From: Paracoccaceae bacterium
Lineage (GTDB): Bacteria > Pseudomonadota > Alphaproteobacteria > Rhodobacterales > Rhodobacteraceae
Assembly: GCA_016938875.1 (NCBI GenBank)
Contig: JAFGTV010000053.1
Location: 62,001-126,000 of the forward strand
DNA: 64,000 nucleotides
Direction of reading: 5' to 3'
Below, in pieces: positions 1-10,173 of the stretch. Both the position numbers and the translations under genes were made by a program. Below the pieces are notes generated by a model, which saw only the letters and a program-made list of their open reading frames with translations, ran no database searches and was not told where the DNA came from. Position 1 is the first letter of the stretch; the number at the start of each line of letters is the position of its first letter.

Positions 1-114
1 CACGCCGTCGCCGATTTCCTCGACCACACCGCGGTGTTCGGCCCGTGGGCCCAAGCTGGCACTGCGCACTGCGTCGCGCGCGCTGTCCAGCCAGTCGGGT
101 GCGTCAGGCGGCAT
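1..114 (-). CDS. atpA: N-type ATPase alpha subunit, N-terminal fragment (runs off left edge)
   Basis: Reading the minus strand from an ATG at 114-112 gives 38 codons beginning MPPDAPDWLDSARDAV and reaching VVEEIGDGV, the beta-barrel start of F-type alpha subunits. In the family this subunit forms the non-catalytic nucleotide sites of the hexamer on the cytoplasmic side. The start lies inside the end of the b-subunit gene (11-nt overlap), fitting the tightly overlapped operon and the N-ATPase order in which alpha follows b. Only the N-terminus is present, so the Walker motifs cannot be seen. The family assignment rests on the short match plus position. Confidence 0.85.
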   Translation of the reverse strand, partial: MPPDAPDWLDSARDAVRSASLGPRAEHRGVVEEIGDGV

Positions 115-841
115 CCTTCATCTCCTTCAGGATCCGCGCCAGGTCCGCCTGCCAGGAATTGCGCAGAACGAAATGCGCGCTGCGCAGTTCCAGCCCGGCG
201 ATCAGCTCGGGATCGCCGACAAGGTGCAGGTCCGCCGCGCCGCCCAATGCGTCCGCCACGGCCTTTTCGATCCTTGTTTTTTCCGCCTCATCGGGGACGG
301 TTGCGGCGACAATCTCGATCCGGGTGGCCGCGCTGGCCAGCGCCGCGCGGTCGGACGCGGACATCTTTGCGATGGCGTCTATCAGCAGGTCGAGAAACGC
401 CGCCTGAACGGCGGGCGTGTTCATCTTTGCCAAGAGTCGCGTGGCAATCTCTACCGACAGCGCAGAGGCCTGTGCGGCATTCTGCTTGCGCGCGGCCTCG
501 GTCTCGCGCGCGATGGTGGTTTGCGCGGCGGCCATCAGGGCGTCGGCCTTTTGCTGGGCCTGTGCCAACGCGGTTTTCCGGGCGGCGTCGGCCATCGCCT
601 TGGCCTCGGCCAGGATGGCCTCGCGCTCTGCCGCGATGCCGGCACGGGTGTTGGTGACCTCGGCCAGGGCTGCATCGGCCTTGTCCTGCGCCGCCTTGCC
701 CGCGTCCAGCATGCTTTGCGCGGCGGCCTGACGGCGGGCAATGGCCCCGGCGACCGGACGCCAGAAGATCCGGGCCAGAAGCCAGATCAGGATCAGGACG
801 TTGACCGCCTGTAGCCCCAGCCCCCACCAGTCGATCGTCAT
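104..841 (-). CDS. atpF: N-type ATPase subunit b (peripheral stalk)
   Basis: A 245-residue protein starting MTIDWWGLGLQAVNVL. It has one N-terminal membrane helix (about residues 8-27), then a long Ala/Arg/Glu/Gln-rich helical stretch typical of the b stalk, and a longer C-terminal part than ordinary b subunits (about 160 residues). N-ATPase b subunits are known to be longer, perhaps standing in for a missing delta subunit. I chose the ATG at 841 rather than an upstream in-frame codon because the membrane helix follows at once and the c gene ends 4 nt away. It links the membrane a/c ring to the alpha/beta hexamer. Confidence 0.88.
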   Translation of the reverse strand: MTIDWWGLGLQAVNVLILIWLLARIFWRPVAGAIARRQAAAQSMLDAGKAAQDKADAALAEVTNTRAGIAAEREAILAEAKAMADAARKTALAQAQQKADALMAAAQTTIARETEAARKQNAAQASALSVEIATRLLAKMNTPAVQAAFLDLLIDAIAKMSASDRAALASAATRIEIVAATVPDEAEKTRIEKAVADALGGAADLHLVGDPELIAGLELRSAHFVLRNSWQADLARILKEMKDAA

Positions 842-845
842 CGGA

Positions 846-1094
846 TCATCCCAGCAACGGGTTGGCAAAGAGCAGCAACAGCGCGATCACCAGGCAGTAG
901 ATCGCCGTCGTCTCGATCATCGCGAGCCCGACGAAGAGCGTGCGCGAGATCGTATTCCCGGCCTCGGGCTGGCGGGCGATCGCATCCATGGCGGCGGCGA
1001 CGGCGCGCCCTTCGGCCAGCGCCGGTCCGATCGCGCCGAACGAAACGGCGAAGGCCGCGCTTACGATGCTGGCAATAGCAATAAAGTCCATCAT
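846..1094 (-). CDS. atpE: N-type ATPase subunit c (rotor ring)
   Basis: An 82-residue two-helix hairpin with the polar loop ARQPEAGN (40-47), the c-ring signature. Helix 2 carries the ion-binding Glu61 in the motif ETTAIY (61-66), followed by Leu/Ile/Val-rich sequence. Helix 1 carries a second acid, Glu28, in PALAEGRAV. The Na+-binding Gln of classical Na+ F-ATPases is replaced by Pro24. The gene overlaps the a-subunit stop (ATGA). A second ATG three bases downstream is as likely a start, since AAAGGA sits at a better distance from it. Ion specificity cannot be read from sequence alone. Confidence 0.92.
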   Translation of the reverse strand: MMDFIAIASIVSAAFAVSFGAIGPALAEGRAVAAAMDAIARQPEAGNTISRTLFVGLAMIETTAIYCLVIALLLLFANPLLG

Positions 1095-1786
1095 GCGTCC
1101 TTTTTCATTGGGGAAGGGGGGGAATGCGCGCCGTCCTCGACCGCGGCGGTGATGAACACCATCGCAAGGACGGCAAAGATATAGGCCTGAACCAGCCCGG
1201 TCAGCAGATCGAGCGCCATCAACGGGATCGGCACCAAGAGCCCGGCCAGCGAGGCGACGATGCCGATGACGAACACCCCGCTCATCACATTGCCAAAAAG
1301 GCGCACGAACATCGAAAAGACCCGCGTGACGCTTTCCAGCATGTTCAACGGGATCATCGCGGGGTTCGGCGCGGCAAAGGATTTCAGATAGCCCCCGACA
1401 CCACCGCCACGGATCCCGAACCAGATCACCGACCCGAACACCAAGGCGGCCAGCGCCGCGTCGGTTTCCAGCTTTGCGGTTGGCGGGTCGATCCCGGGCA
1501 CCAGCGAGGACCAGTTGGCCACGAGGATGAACAGGAAAAGCGTGCCGATGAACCCGCGATAGGGATCGGGTTCGGCCCCGGTCGTTTCGCGGATCTGGGT
1601 ATCCAGCGTGGCGACCATCAGTTCCAGCGCCGCCTGCCGGCGCGAGGGCCGCAGCGTCAGCCGCCGCGTCAGCGCGAAGGCCCCCACCACCAGCACCACC
1701 ATGATCGCCCAGGTCGTCAAGATGGCCTGGGTGATCGGAACCGGGCCGAGATAGAACAGCACAACGGAATCGAGCGGCGAGTTCAT
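1091..1786 (-). CDS. atpB: N-type ATPase subunit a (ion channel stator)
   Basis: A 231-residue multi-helix membrane protein starting MNSPLDSVVLFYLGPV. It contains the conserved a-subunit segment SVTRVFSMFVRLFGNVMSGV with the essential stator Arg in the FVRLFGN motif, followed by the helix pair LVPIPLMALDLLTGLVQAYIFAVLAM. It forms the two half-channels facing the c-ring. The ATG at 1786 was chosen because it overlaps the atpR stop by 4 nt; the frame stays open further upstream but is low-complexity and antisense to atpR. At 231 aa it is in the usual range. Confidence 0.93.
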   Translation of the reverse strand: MNSPLDSVVLFYLGPVPITQAILTTWAIMVVLVVGAFALTRRLTLRPSRRQAALELMVATLDTQIRETTGAEPDPYRGFIGTLFLFILVANWSSLVPGIDPPTAKLETDAALAALVFGSVIWFGIRGGGVGGYLKSFAAPNPAMIPLNMLESVTRVFSMFVRLFGNVMSGVFVIGIVASLAGLLVPIPLMALDLLTGLVQAYIFAVLAMVFITAAVEDGAHSPPSPMKKDA

Positions 1787-2073
1787 GGGTTGTCCTCCCG
1801 CGCCCGGCGCAGCATCAGCGCCTTGGCGCACAACACGCCCGCCAGGGCCGCCAACAGCGCCAGACCGCCCGCCAGAACGGCCAGGTAAAACCCCGCGCCC
1901 AGAAAGGCGAGCCGCCCAAGCGTCAGCGCCAGACCCAAAATCGGGCGGCCACCTGTCACGATCAGGTCGGCCGTGGCCCGCAAGGCGCTGAAATAGGCGA
2001 ACCCCAGCCCCAGCCCCCCGGCAAAACAAACCGGCAAGCTGAGCCAAAGCGGGACGGTGTGCAGATCAATCAT
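1783..2073 (-). CDS. atpR: N-type ATPase accessory membrane protein AtpR
   Basis: A 96-residue protein starting MIDLHTVPLWLSLPVCFAGG. It has three hydrophobic segments (about 9-33, 37-57, 61-80) and a basic tail. A small three-helix membrane protein between AtpQ and subunit a is a hallmark of N-ATPase operons. AtpR is proposed in the literature to interact with the c-ring through a conserved Arg in a membrane helix; Arg residues occur here in SALRATADL. Both ends overlap their neighbours by ATGA junctions. The call rests mainly on length, topology and operon position. Confidence 0.82.
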   Translation of the reverse strand: MIDLHTVPLWLSLPVCFAGGLGLGFAYFSALRATADLIVTGGRPILGLALTLGRLAFLGAGFYLAVLAGGLALLAALAGVLCAKALMLRRAREDNP

Positions 2074-2359
2074 CGCGCGTTCATCCATTTCCAGGCAGTC
2101 CAGGCGCCGATGCACAGCCCCACCATCATCAAGGGGGCGCTCCAGAAAATGCCCGTTGCAAATTTTGCATCCAGCCATCGTCCGAAAAACAGCCCCGCCA
2201 GCGTCGGCACCACAAAGATCCAGCCCAGCACGCCGATCTGCGCCAGGCGACGGCCCACGGACATATCCCCCTCGCGCCGCCAGCGGTCGCGCCGTTCGCG
2301 GCGCAGGCGGATTTCCTCGATCAGCGGATCGGTTTCCGGCGGCTCGGCGGGCTCTTTGG

Positions 2360-2363
<4 letters not shown>
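2070..2363 (-). CDS. atpQ: N-type ATPase accessory protein AtpQ (AtpI/AtpZ-like)
   Basis: A 97-residue protein. The N-terminal 30 residues are highly charged (LIEEIRLRRERRDRWRR), followed by two membrane helices (about 40-62 and 73-95) with GWIFVVPTLAGLFFGRWLD, the pattern of the AtpI/AtpZ F1Fo gene-1 family. In N-ATPase operons the matching protein is called AtpQ, and its family is linked to ring assembly or Mg2+ handling. The start ATG at 2363 overlaps the epsilon stop by 4 nt. Confidence 0.83.
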
Positions 2364-4269
<1,906 letters not shown>

Positions 4270-4476
4270 CTACAATCTTTCGGTGTCCGTGCCAATCACG
4301 CACTGATCCCGGTTCTGGGCGCTGTCCCCGGTCCGCCACCGGCGCAAAAGCGGGGGCTTTGAAAGGGGTGCCCGCACCACGGGGGCCGGCGTGTCGGACA
4401 ACGTCCCGTTGGGGCGTGTGCATCTTACGCCGTCGGCGCAGGCCCGCGCAGGCAAAGGCGATATGGCCGGGCGGTT

Positions 4477-6261
4477 TCACTTTTGCATCACATAGGTGCC
4501 CGGCGCATCGCATAGCGCGACGTAGTGGCCCTTGGGTGTGCCCAAAGGTGGCGGGGCCACCGGGTCACCCGAGCGCGCGTTCAGCCAGTCGGTAAAGGCC
4601 GGCCACCACGACCCATCCTGCGGCGCGGTTTCGTCAAGCCATTCGCAAGGGTCGCGAAACGGCGCGTCGGCCGGTGTGTCGGCGATGCGGAAATGCCGGT
4701 TGGGGTGCCCGGGTTCTGAAACGATGCCCGCATTGTGCCCGCCGCTGGTCAGCACAAAGGTCGTATCCGCATCGGCGAACAGGTGGAACTTGTAGACCGA
4801 TTTCCAGGGTGCGACGTGGTCGTCCTCGGTCCCGACTGCAAAGATCGGCGCGCGGATATCCGAGACGCTGATCGCCCTTTTGCCGACGCGATAGCGGCCC
4901 TCGGCCAGATCGTTGTTCAGAAAAAGTTTGCGCAGGTATTGCGAATGCATCCGGTAAGGCATCCGCGTGGCATCGGAATTCCAGGCCATCAGGTCAAAGG
5001 TGCGGTCGCTTTCGCCCAGCAGGTATTTGCGGATTGCGGGGCCCCAGATCAGATCGCGCGATCGCAACAGCGCAAAGGTGCCGACCATCTGGTCCGAGGA
5101 TAGAAACCCGGTTTCGGACATCATGTCCTCGATCAACGTCACCTCTGACTCGTTGATGAACAGCCTGAGCGGCCCGGCCTCGGTAAAGTCGACCTGGGCG
5201 GCCAGAAAGCTGACCGTTGCAAGGCGGGTGTCGCCATCGCGGGCCATGGCCGCCGCCGCGATGGCCAACAGGGTGCCGCCCAGGCAATAACCGACCGCAT
5301 GCAGCCGGGATGATTTGGTGATCGCCAGCGCGGCGTCCACGGCCGCCATGACGCCAAGGCTGCGATACTCCTCCATCCCCAGGTCGCGGTCGCTGGCATC
5401 GGGGTTTTTCCACGACACGATAAAGACCGTAAAACCCTGATCTACCAGGTACCGGACGAACGAGTTTCCCGGTGACAGATCAAGGATATAGTATTTCATG
5501 ATCCAGGCAGGCACGATCAGGATGGGTTCGGGGCGAACCGTTTTCGTGCTCGGGCTGTATTGGATCAGCTCGATCAGGGTGTTGCGAAACACCACCTTGC
5601 CGGGCGTAACGGCCAGATTGCGGCCCACCGCAAAGGGTTGCGGATCGGGCTGGCTCTGCCCGCCGGAAAACCCAAGATCGCGCGCCAGATTTTTCGCACC
5701 GCGTACCAGGTTCTGGCCCGCCTCTGCCTGTGTCGCGGCGATCACGTCGGGATTGGTGGCAGGGAAATTCGAGGGCGAGAGGCTATCGACCATCAGCCCG
5801 GCAATGAACGCCATCAGATCTTCGTGGGGCGGTGCGACCCCGTGAACGCCCTGCATCGCGTCCTGCCACCACTGCCAGTTTCGCAGATGCGTCTGCGACC
5901 ACAGATTGAAGGGGTATCGCTGCCAGGCATAACTGGCGAAACGCCGGTCCGGTGGCGCGTTCGGTGCGGTTTCCGGCGTCGCGACGCCAAGCGCCTGTGC
6001 CCAGAAGGTCTGGGCGTTGTGGATGGCCTTTCCCATCAATTCGGCCTGCTTGCCGGGGGAAACGGCCATATGCACGGCCCAATCCATCCAGGCCTCGCCC
6101 AGAACGGACGGGGCAAGCCCCGATGTCGCCTTGGCGACCGCGGCATGGGCGGCCTGGTCCATCGCCTGGTGAAAGGTCGGCGTCGCGGGGCGCGAGGGGC
6201 GCGGCGCCGGCCCCATGGCGGTGGTCGGTTCGGGTGCAACGGGTTTGGGGCGCTCTAACAT
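4477..6261 (-). CDS. phaC: Class I poly(3-hydroxyalkanoate) synthase
   Basis: A 594-residue polymerase that joins (R)-3-hydroxyacyl-CoA into PHA on cytoplasmic granules. The lipase-like box is GYCLGG with nucleophile Cys326. The catalytic Asp lies in GTEDDHVAPWKSV and the His in TSGGHNAG. The PHA synthase N-terminal domain (about 60-240, with PFNLWSQTHLRNWQWWQD) precedes the alpha/beta hydrolase core, and the first 30 residues are Pro/Ala-rich. The ATG at 6261 has AGGAGA six bases upstream, so it is preferred to an upstream in-frame codon. The gene stands alone, without phaA or phaB, just before the N-ATPase operon on the same strand. Confidence 0.95.
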   Translation of the reverse strand: MLERPKPVAPEPTTAMGPAPRPSRPATPTFHQAMDQAAHAAVAKATSGLAPSVLGEAWMDWAVHMAVSPGKQAELMGKAIHNAQTFWAQALGVATPETAPNAPPDRRFASYAWQRYPFNLWSQTHLRNWQWWQDAMQGVHGVAPPHEDLMAFIAGLMVDSLSPSNFPATNPDVIAATQAEAGQNLVRGAKNLARDLGFSGGQSQPDPQPFAVGRNLAVTPGKVVFRNTLIELIQYSPSTKTVRPEPILIVPAWIMKYYILDLSPGNSFVRYLVDQGFTVFIVSWKNPDASDRDLGMEEYRSLGVMAAVDAALAITKSSRLHAVGYCLGGTLLAIAAAAMARDGDTRLATVSFLAAQVDFTEAGPLRLFINESEVTLIEDMMSETGFLSSDQMVGTFALLRSRDLIWGPAIRKYLLGESDRTFDLMAWNSDATRMPYRMHSQYLRKLFLNNDLAEGRYRVGKRAISVSDIRAPIFAVGTEDDHVAPWKSVYKFHLFADADTTFVLTSGGHNAGIVSEPGHPNRHFRIADTPADAPFRDPCEWLDETAPQDGSWWPAFTDWLNARSGDPVAPPPLGTPKGHYVALCDAPGTYVMQK

Positions 6262-6330
6262 GGCATCTCCTGTTGCGGACGGGATCTGCGATCCGCCCAC
6301 AGATCCTAGGCCAGCCTGGGCCGCGCCACC

Positions 6331-6344
6331 TTAGCCTGCGTCAA
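6331..6344 (-). promoter_or_regulatory. Degenerate FNR-like box upstream of phaC
   Basis: On the minus strand TTGACGCAGGCTAA keeps the left half TTGAC and 4-base spacer of an FNR site (TTGAY-N4-RTCAA), but the right half is GCTAA instead of RTCAA. Its centre is 76 bases before the phaC start, so a class II promoter (site at -41.5) would start transcription about 35 bases before the gene. Supported mainly by better boxes elsewhere in the same island. Confidence 0.35.
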
Positions 6345-6679
6345 GGTCGCGGGTCAGCGCCAGATTTTTGTGCTGAAACGTGTTCAAATTCTTTTGTGAA
6401 AGCGACCCGCGGCGTCGATCGGAACGGTGAAATTGCGCCGGGCGCATGCACAACGGCGTACCGGGACAGGCTTGATTCCCCGCCCCTTTAAACGCGGCGT
6501 GCTGGGCTGACGCATGGCACCGCGTGTCGAACACACCCGTCCGCGATGCCCCTTGTCGCAATACCAACCTTCAAATCTTCAGGGGGAGTATCGGCGTTGT
6601 CCCACGGGTCGCAAGAGCCCGCACTGACCGAGATTGGCAAAACCGCGAAAACGTCGTGCTGCCCGCACCGGTCACTGCA
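6345..6679. other. Intergenic stretch without recognisable gene
   Basis: Between the phaC promoter area and the Crp/Fnr remnant. Short open frames on both strands show no family pattern, lack ribosome sites and have the codon randomness of shadows. It probably holds the phaC promoter and decayed sequence. Confidence 0.5.
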
Positions 6680-6953
6680 AAACGGGGCCGTCCTGACCGC
6701 GGCGCGGGCGATCAGACCGGGATAACCGTCGAACGTGACAGGCCCGTATTCGCGCAGCGTCCGCAGGACGCGGTTGACACGCACCGCACCCGGCCCGGCC
6801 AGCAGATCCAGCGTCATCGGGCAGTCATGGCCCGCCCCGCGACCAGGATCCCGGGGCGTTGGTGCAGCCGATCCAGCGTCGTCAATCCGATCTCTGGCAG
6901 GGTGACGAACGCGCTCAGCTTTCGGGACAGAGCCGTGCGGTAGGGGTGGGCAT
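6680..6953 (-). pseudogene. Crp/Fnr-family regulator, frameshifted and internally deleted remnant
   Basis: On the minus strand an ATG at 6953-6951 is preceded by a good GGAGG (6961-6965), but its frame stops after a dozen codons. The neighbouring frame gives YRTALSRKLSAFVTLPEIGL and LDRLHQRPGILVAGR, matching the start of Crp/Fnr proteins. After a stop near 6814 a third frame begins, with AVRVNRVLRTLREYGPVTFD, which resembles the recognition helix and wing at the end of the same family. The whole cyclic-nucleotide/cluster-binding sensor domain (about 130 residues) is missing between them. I infer a dead regulator once linked to this island. The exact 3' limit is uncertain. Confidence 0.65.
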
Positions 6954-7251
6954 GCTTTTGCCTCCGTTCGGGAAGGATTCGAAAGGACATCCCATGATGC
7001 GGGGCAAAGAAACCTGCCCAGGACTGGCCGCAGTTTCGATCTGCGCGTCGCGCCCGCGTGTCCTGAATGGTCACGAATGGCTGGCGGGGGCCGAGGTCAC
7101 GGGCGGTGTCAGGGATGCGGCTGCGACCCACGAAAATGCTGTCGGCCGGGATGTGGACACGCAGATGCAAAGGGCCGTCGCGCGGTTGATCAATCGGGGT
7201 ATCGCGGGCGGCGCACATCTCGGTTCGCGGCCAGGGGCTGGCCGCGACCGT
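6954..7251. other. Intergenic stretch without recognisable gene
   Basis: About 300 bases between the Crp/Fnr remnant and the end of the DUF389 gene. Open frames on both strands exist but none shows a known family pattern or a supporting ribosome site. Confidence 0.45.
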
Positions 7252-8265
7252 TCAACCCAATCGCGCCAGCAGGATCAGGCCGGCCAGCGCCGCCAACAGG
7301 ACCGTCGAGAGCGCAATGGCTGTCCGCGTAGCCTTGGCGGCGCGATCCTTTTCCCACCAATTCGTCGGCTTGATGCCCTGTGCCAGAAACGTCGTCACAC
7401 CCGCCAGGTTGATGCAGATCAGGTTCACCATGAAAAGCGAAAAGGCCCCGATCGCCAGGGCGGGATGCCCGCCGCCCAGCAGCAGCCCCGATGCCACCAC
7501 CGGCGGCAGCAATGCAACGGCGACCATGACACCGATCAATGTCGCAGAGCCCCCCGTCGTGAATGCCAATGCGCCCGCACAGCCAGACGCCAGCGCCAGA
7601 ACGATGTCGCCCAGCCCCGCCTGGGTGCGCGTTGCGATTTCCGGCAATGTCGGGTCCACGTCCAGCAAGACGCCGATCAGCACGGACAGCACCAGCGTCG
7701 CCCCCGCCCCGGCAAGGGCTGTCAAAAACCCATGCCGCAGCAGTGACAGATCCCCCAGCGTGGTGCCCAGCGACAACGCCACGTTCGGGCCCAGCAGGGG
7801 CGCGATCACCATGGCCCCGATGATGATCGCCACGCTGTTGTGGTTCAGGCCGATGGCCGCCACCACCGTAGAGAGCACGACCATCGCCATGTAGACGCGC
7901 GTCAGCCGCGCCCCGTTCTTGATGTCCTCATACAGCTCTTCGCGGCCGATGCGTTCGGGCGTTTTTTCCTTGGCGGGCGATTGATCGGATACGGCGGCCA
8001 CTGGGTCCGGCTCTATCTCGGCGCGGGGCAATGTCGCCTCGACCGCCAGGATCACCAGCCGGTTTTTCTCGTTCGTGGTATAGTGCTTTTCCAGCAGGTC
8101 CAGGACCGTCTCGCTGTGCTCTGCGTCCAGCAAGATGCGCACCAGCACATCGTCCTCCGCCAACCGGATCTGGCGCAGGTCAAGCAGCGTGCAGTCTTGC
8201 AAAAGCGTGTCGAGATCCGCGCTGTCGCTTTGCGTCAATACCATCTCGATCAAACGAAGGGCCAT
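7252..8265 (-). CDS. DUF389 (TIGR00341-type) membrane protein
   Basis: A 337-residue protein starting MALRLIEMVLTQSDSAD. The first about 75 residues form a soluble ferredoxin-like domain, then a charged linker. The DUF389 membrane domain has about six helices, with the hallmark NHNSVAIIIGAMVIAPLLGP (about 148-167) and GLGDIVLALASGCAGALAF. Function in the family is unknown. It is common next to universal stress, CbpA and N-ATPase genes in low-oxygen islands, as here. I chose the ATG at 8265; a longer reading is possible but its N-terminus is basic and low-complexity. No strong Shine-Dalgarno is visible. Confidence 0.85.
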   Translation of the reverse strand: MALRLIEMVLTQSDSADLDTLLQDCTLLDLRQIRLAEDDVLVRILLDAEHSETVLDLLEKHYTTNEKNRLVILAVEATLPRAEIEPDPVAAVSDQSPAKEKTPERIGREELYEDIKNGARLTRVYMAMVVLSTVVAAIGLNHNSVAIIIGAMVIAPLLGPNVALSLGTTLGDLSLLRHGFLTALAGAGATLVLSVLIGVLLDVDPTLPEIATRTQAGLGDIVLALASGCAGALAFTTGGSATLIGVMVAVALLPPVVASGLLLGGGHPALAIGAFSLFMVNLICINLAGVTTFLAQGIKPTNWWEKDRAAKATRTAIALSTVLLAALAGLILLARLG

Positions 8266-8462
8266 TGTTGTGTCATCCCGTGTTCGATGCGGATCCAGCC
8301 CCGATCCTAGCAGCATATGGGGGCGTCGGCGATGCCGCCTTGGCGCTGACATGGATCAGGGACGCGCGCTGATGTAATATGCCAAGCTGGGCGCAGGTGT
8401 TCGCAAGGGACGGTGATGTGCCCATATGCGGACAAGGACGTTGATGACGAAAAGGGTTCTGG

Positions 8463-9410
8463 ATGCTCAATGATCCCTATGAGGCACTTGGCCTGACCAA
8501 GGCGGCAACGGCGGACGAGATCAAGAAAGCGTACCGCAAGCTGGTGCGCACCAGCCATCCTGACCTGCACCCCGACGATCCCGGCGCCGAGGCGCGGTTC
8601 AAGGCGATCAGCGCCGCCTATGAGCTGTTGAAAGACCCCGAAACCCGCAGGCGGTTCGACGCGGGCGAGATTGACGGGCTGGGCGCGGAACGGCCGCAGC
8701 GCCAGTATTACCGCGATTTCGCCGATGCCTCGGACAACGTCTATCGGCAAGGGCGCGGGTTCGAGACAGATGCCGATCCCGCGGACATCTTTGCCGAGTT
8801 CCTGCGTCAGCAGGCGCGCGCGGGCGGAGGGGACGATTTTGGCGGCCGCGGGTTTTCCGCCCCGGGTCCAGACGCCCGCTATTCGCTGGAGGTGCCGTTT
8901 CTGGATGCCGTGCGTGGCGCCGAAACCCGCATCACCCTGCCAAGCGGTCAGAGCCTTGCGGTCAAGATCCCGCAGGGCACCGACGATGGCCAGACCCTGC
9001 GTCTGCGCGGCAAGGGGGGCGCGGGGTATGGCGGCGGGCCTGCGGGGGATGCGCTGATCACCGTTTCCGTGCGTCCCCATCCGGTCTTTCAGCGCGAAGG
9101 CGACGATATCCTGCTGACGCTGCCCATTACCATCGACGAGGCGATCCTGGGCGGCAAGGTGACCGCGCCCACGATTGACGGGCCTGTCGGGCTGACGATC
9201 CCCGCGGGGGCCAGTTCGGGCCGGGTGCTGCGCCTGCGGGGCCGGGGCGTCGCGCGCGCGGGCAGAAAAACCCGGGGCGACCAGCGGGTGGAGCTCAGGA
9301 TCGTGGCGCCGCCCGAGATTGACGAAGGCCTGCGCGACTTTATTGCCGAATGGCGCAAGAGTCACCCGTTCGACCCGCGATCCGATCTGATGAAGGGGGC
9401 CGCGAAATGA
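8463..9410 (+). CDS. cbpA: Curved-DNA-binding J-domain protein CbpA (DnaJ class)
   Basis: A 315-residue co-chaperone. The J domain occupies residues 4-66 and contains the HPD motif in TSHPDLHPDD, which stimulates the DnaK ATPase. A Gly/Phe-rich linker (about 75-135) follows, then two C-terminal substrate-binding beta domains (LEVPFLDAVRGAETRITLPS; LLTLPITIDEAILGGKV). There is no Cys-rich zinc finger, which separates CbpA from DnaJ. The ATG is preceded by AAAGGG. It overlaps cbpM by ATGA, so the pair is translationally coupled. In E. coli CbpA acts in stationary phase and stress and binds DNA. Confidence 0.93.
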   Translation: MLNDPYEALGLTKAATADEIKKAYRKLVRTSHPDLHPDDPGAEARFKAISAAYELLKDPETRRRFDAGEIDGLGAERPQRQYYRDFADASDNVYRQGRGFETDADPADIFAEFLRQQARAGGGDDFGGRGFSAPGPDARYSLEVPFLDAVRGAETRITLPSGQSLAVKIPQGTDDGQTLRLRGKGGAGYGGGPAGDALITVSVRPHPVFQREGDDILLTLPITIDEAILGGKVTAPTIDGPVGLTIPAGASSGRVLRLRGRGVARAGRKTRGDQRVELRIVAPPEIDEGLRDFIAEWRKSHPFDPRSDLMKGAAK

Positions 9411-9736
9411 AGAACCGCTTTTCCGAAGATGATGTCATCGCCACGGTCACAAGGCTGACCCGCAGCCAACTGGTCCGCTTTGTCGAGGTCGAATTCGTCA
9501 AGCCACAGCAGGCCAAAGACGGGTATGTGTTTCGCCGCATCGACATTGCACGGCTGGAACTGTTGTGCGACCTGTCCCAGGATCTCGACCTGGACGAGAC
9601 CGCGCTAGGCGTCGTGATCTCGCTGATTGATCAACTGCACGCGGCACGGCAGGACGTGTTGAAAATGGCGCGCGCGATCGACAGCCTGCCTGCCGACCTG
9701 CGCGCCCGGATCGGGGCCGCGTTGCAGGACTCATAG
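9407..9736 (+). CDS. cbpM: CbpM-like modulator of CbpA (MerR_2 family)
   Basis: A 109-residue protein whose ATG overlaps the cbpA stop (ATGA). It is mostly helical, with VIATVTRLTRSQLVRFVEVEFVK near the N-terminus and FRRIDIARLELLCDLSQDLDL in the middle. This fits the chaperone-modulator CbpM family, which binds the J domain of CbpA and blocks its activity. The adjacent, coupled cbpA is the strongest evidence. It ends 72 residues after the LELLCDL helix, at the usual family length (about 100 aa). Confidence 0.85.
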   Translation: MKNRFSEDDVIATVTRLTRSQLVRFVEVEFVKPQQAKDGYVFRRIDIARLELLCDLSQDLDLDETALGVVISLIDQLHAARQDVLKMARAIDSLPADLRARIGAALQDS

Positions 9737-10098
9737 GGCCCTTCGTCGCGCAGGTTCACAACGCCGTCTTTGCGCGTGTTGCGGGGGGCCGTCCGTGGAT
9801 AAAACCGCGCTCGCAAAAGCGAAAACCCATAGAAACCGGGGTTTCCCGCGGTCAGGACACCTGGCCGGAACATGACCGGGACGGCGAGAGCGATGCGGGC
9901 AAGGTCCGCCATCCGGGCGAACGCAGGCGTGCGGAGCGCGCGGCCTGGACGGCGCCCCGCGGTGACGGTCTGGTGCCCGGCGGACGAGTTGGAATTGCCT
10001 GTTCCCGTCTCATGGAGGGTAGCCTCACCCAGGATTTGGGGTTGCTGCGATATCTGTCTGGTTGGACGCCCGCCCGAAAGAATAGCCGGACGGATCAG
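9737..10098. other. Intergenic stretch with a terminator-like hairpin
   Basis: No gene is recognised. At 9823-9844 AAACCC pairs with GGGTTT. The 16 bases AGAAACCGGGGTTTCC (9831-9846) are identical to part of the hairpin after tRNA-Leu at 16318-16333. On the minus strand the stem is followed by GGGTTTTCGCTTTTG, a terminator-like tail, but no minus-strand gene lies upstream. On the plus strand it could end cbpM transcription. Confidence 0.5.
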
Positions 10099-10112
10099 TT
10101 GACTGCGATCAA
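10099..10112. promoter_or_regulatory. FNR/FnrL-type box
   Basis: TTGACTGCGATCAA matches the FNR consensus TTGAY-N4-RTCAA in both halves. Its centre lies 69 bases before the start of the proline-rich ORF, so a class II promoter would begin transcription about 27 bases before that gene. It would drive the proline-rich protein and probably the methyltransferase fusion gene 60 bases further on. Confidence 0.7.
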
Positions 10113-10173
10113 TGCATGAAGGCGCGCGATTGCCCCAAGCTTGTGACAGAATCGACAAAGGGAAACACCTGTC

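Noticed and set aside
4280-4310. Possible sigma-54 promoter before atpD (TTGGCACGG)
   Set aside because: The -12 GC element is not at the required spacing.
7187-7200. TTGATCAA-containing sequence as an FNR box
   Set aside because: The two halves directly abut without the 4-base spacer and no gene lies at promoter distance.
8433-8446. TTGATGACGAAAAG before cbpA as an FNR box
   Set aside because: Only the left half fits; it is also too close to the cbpA start.
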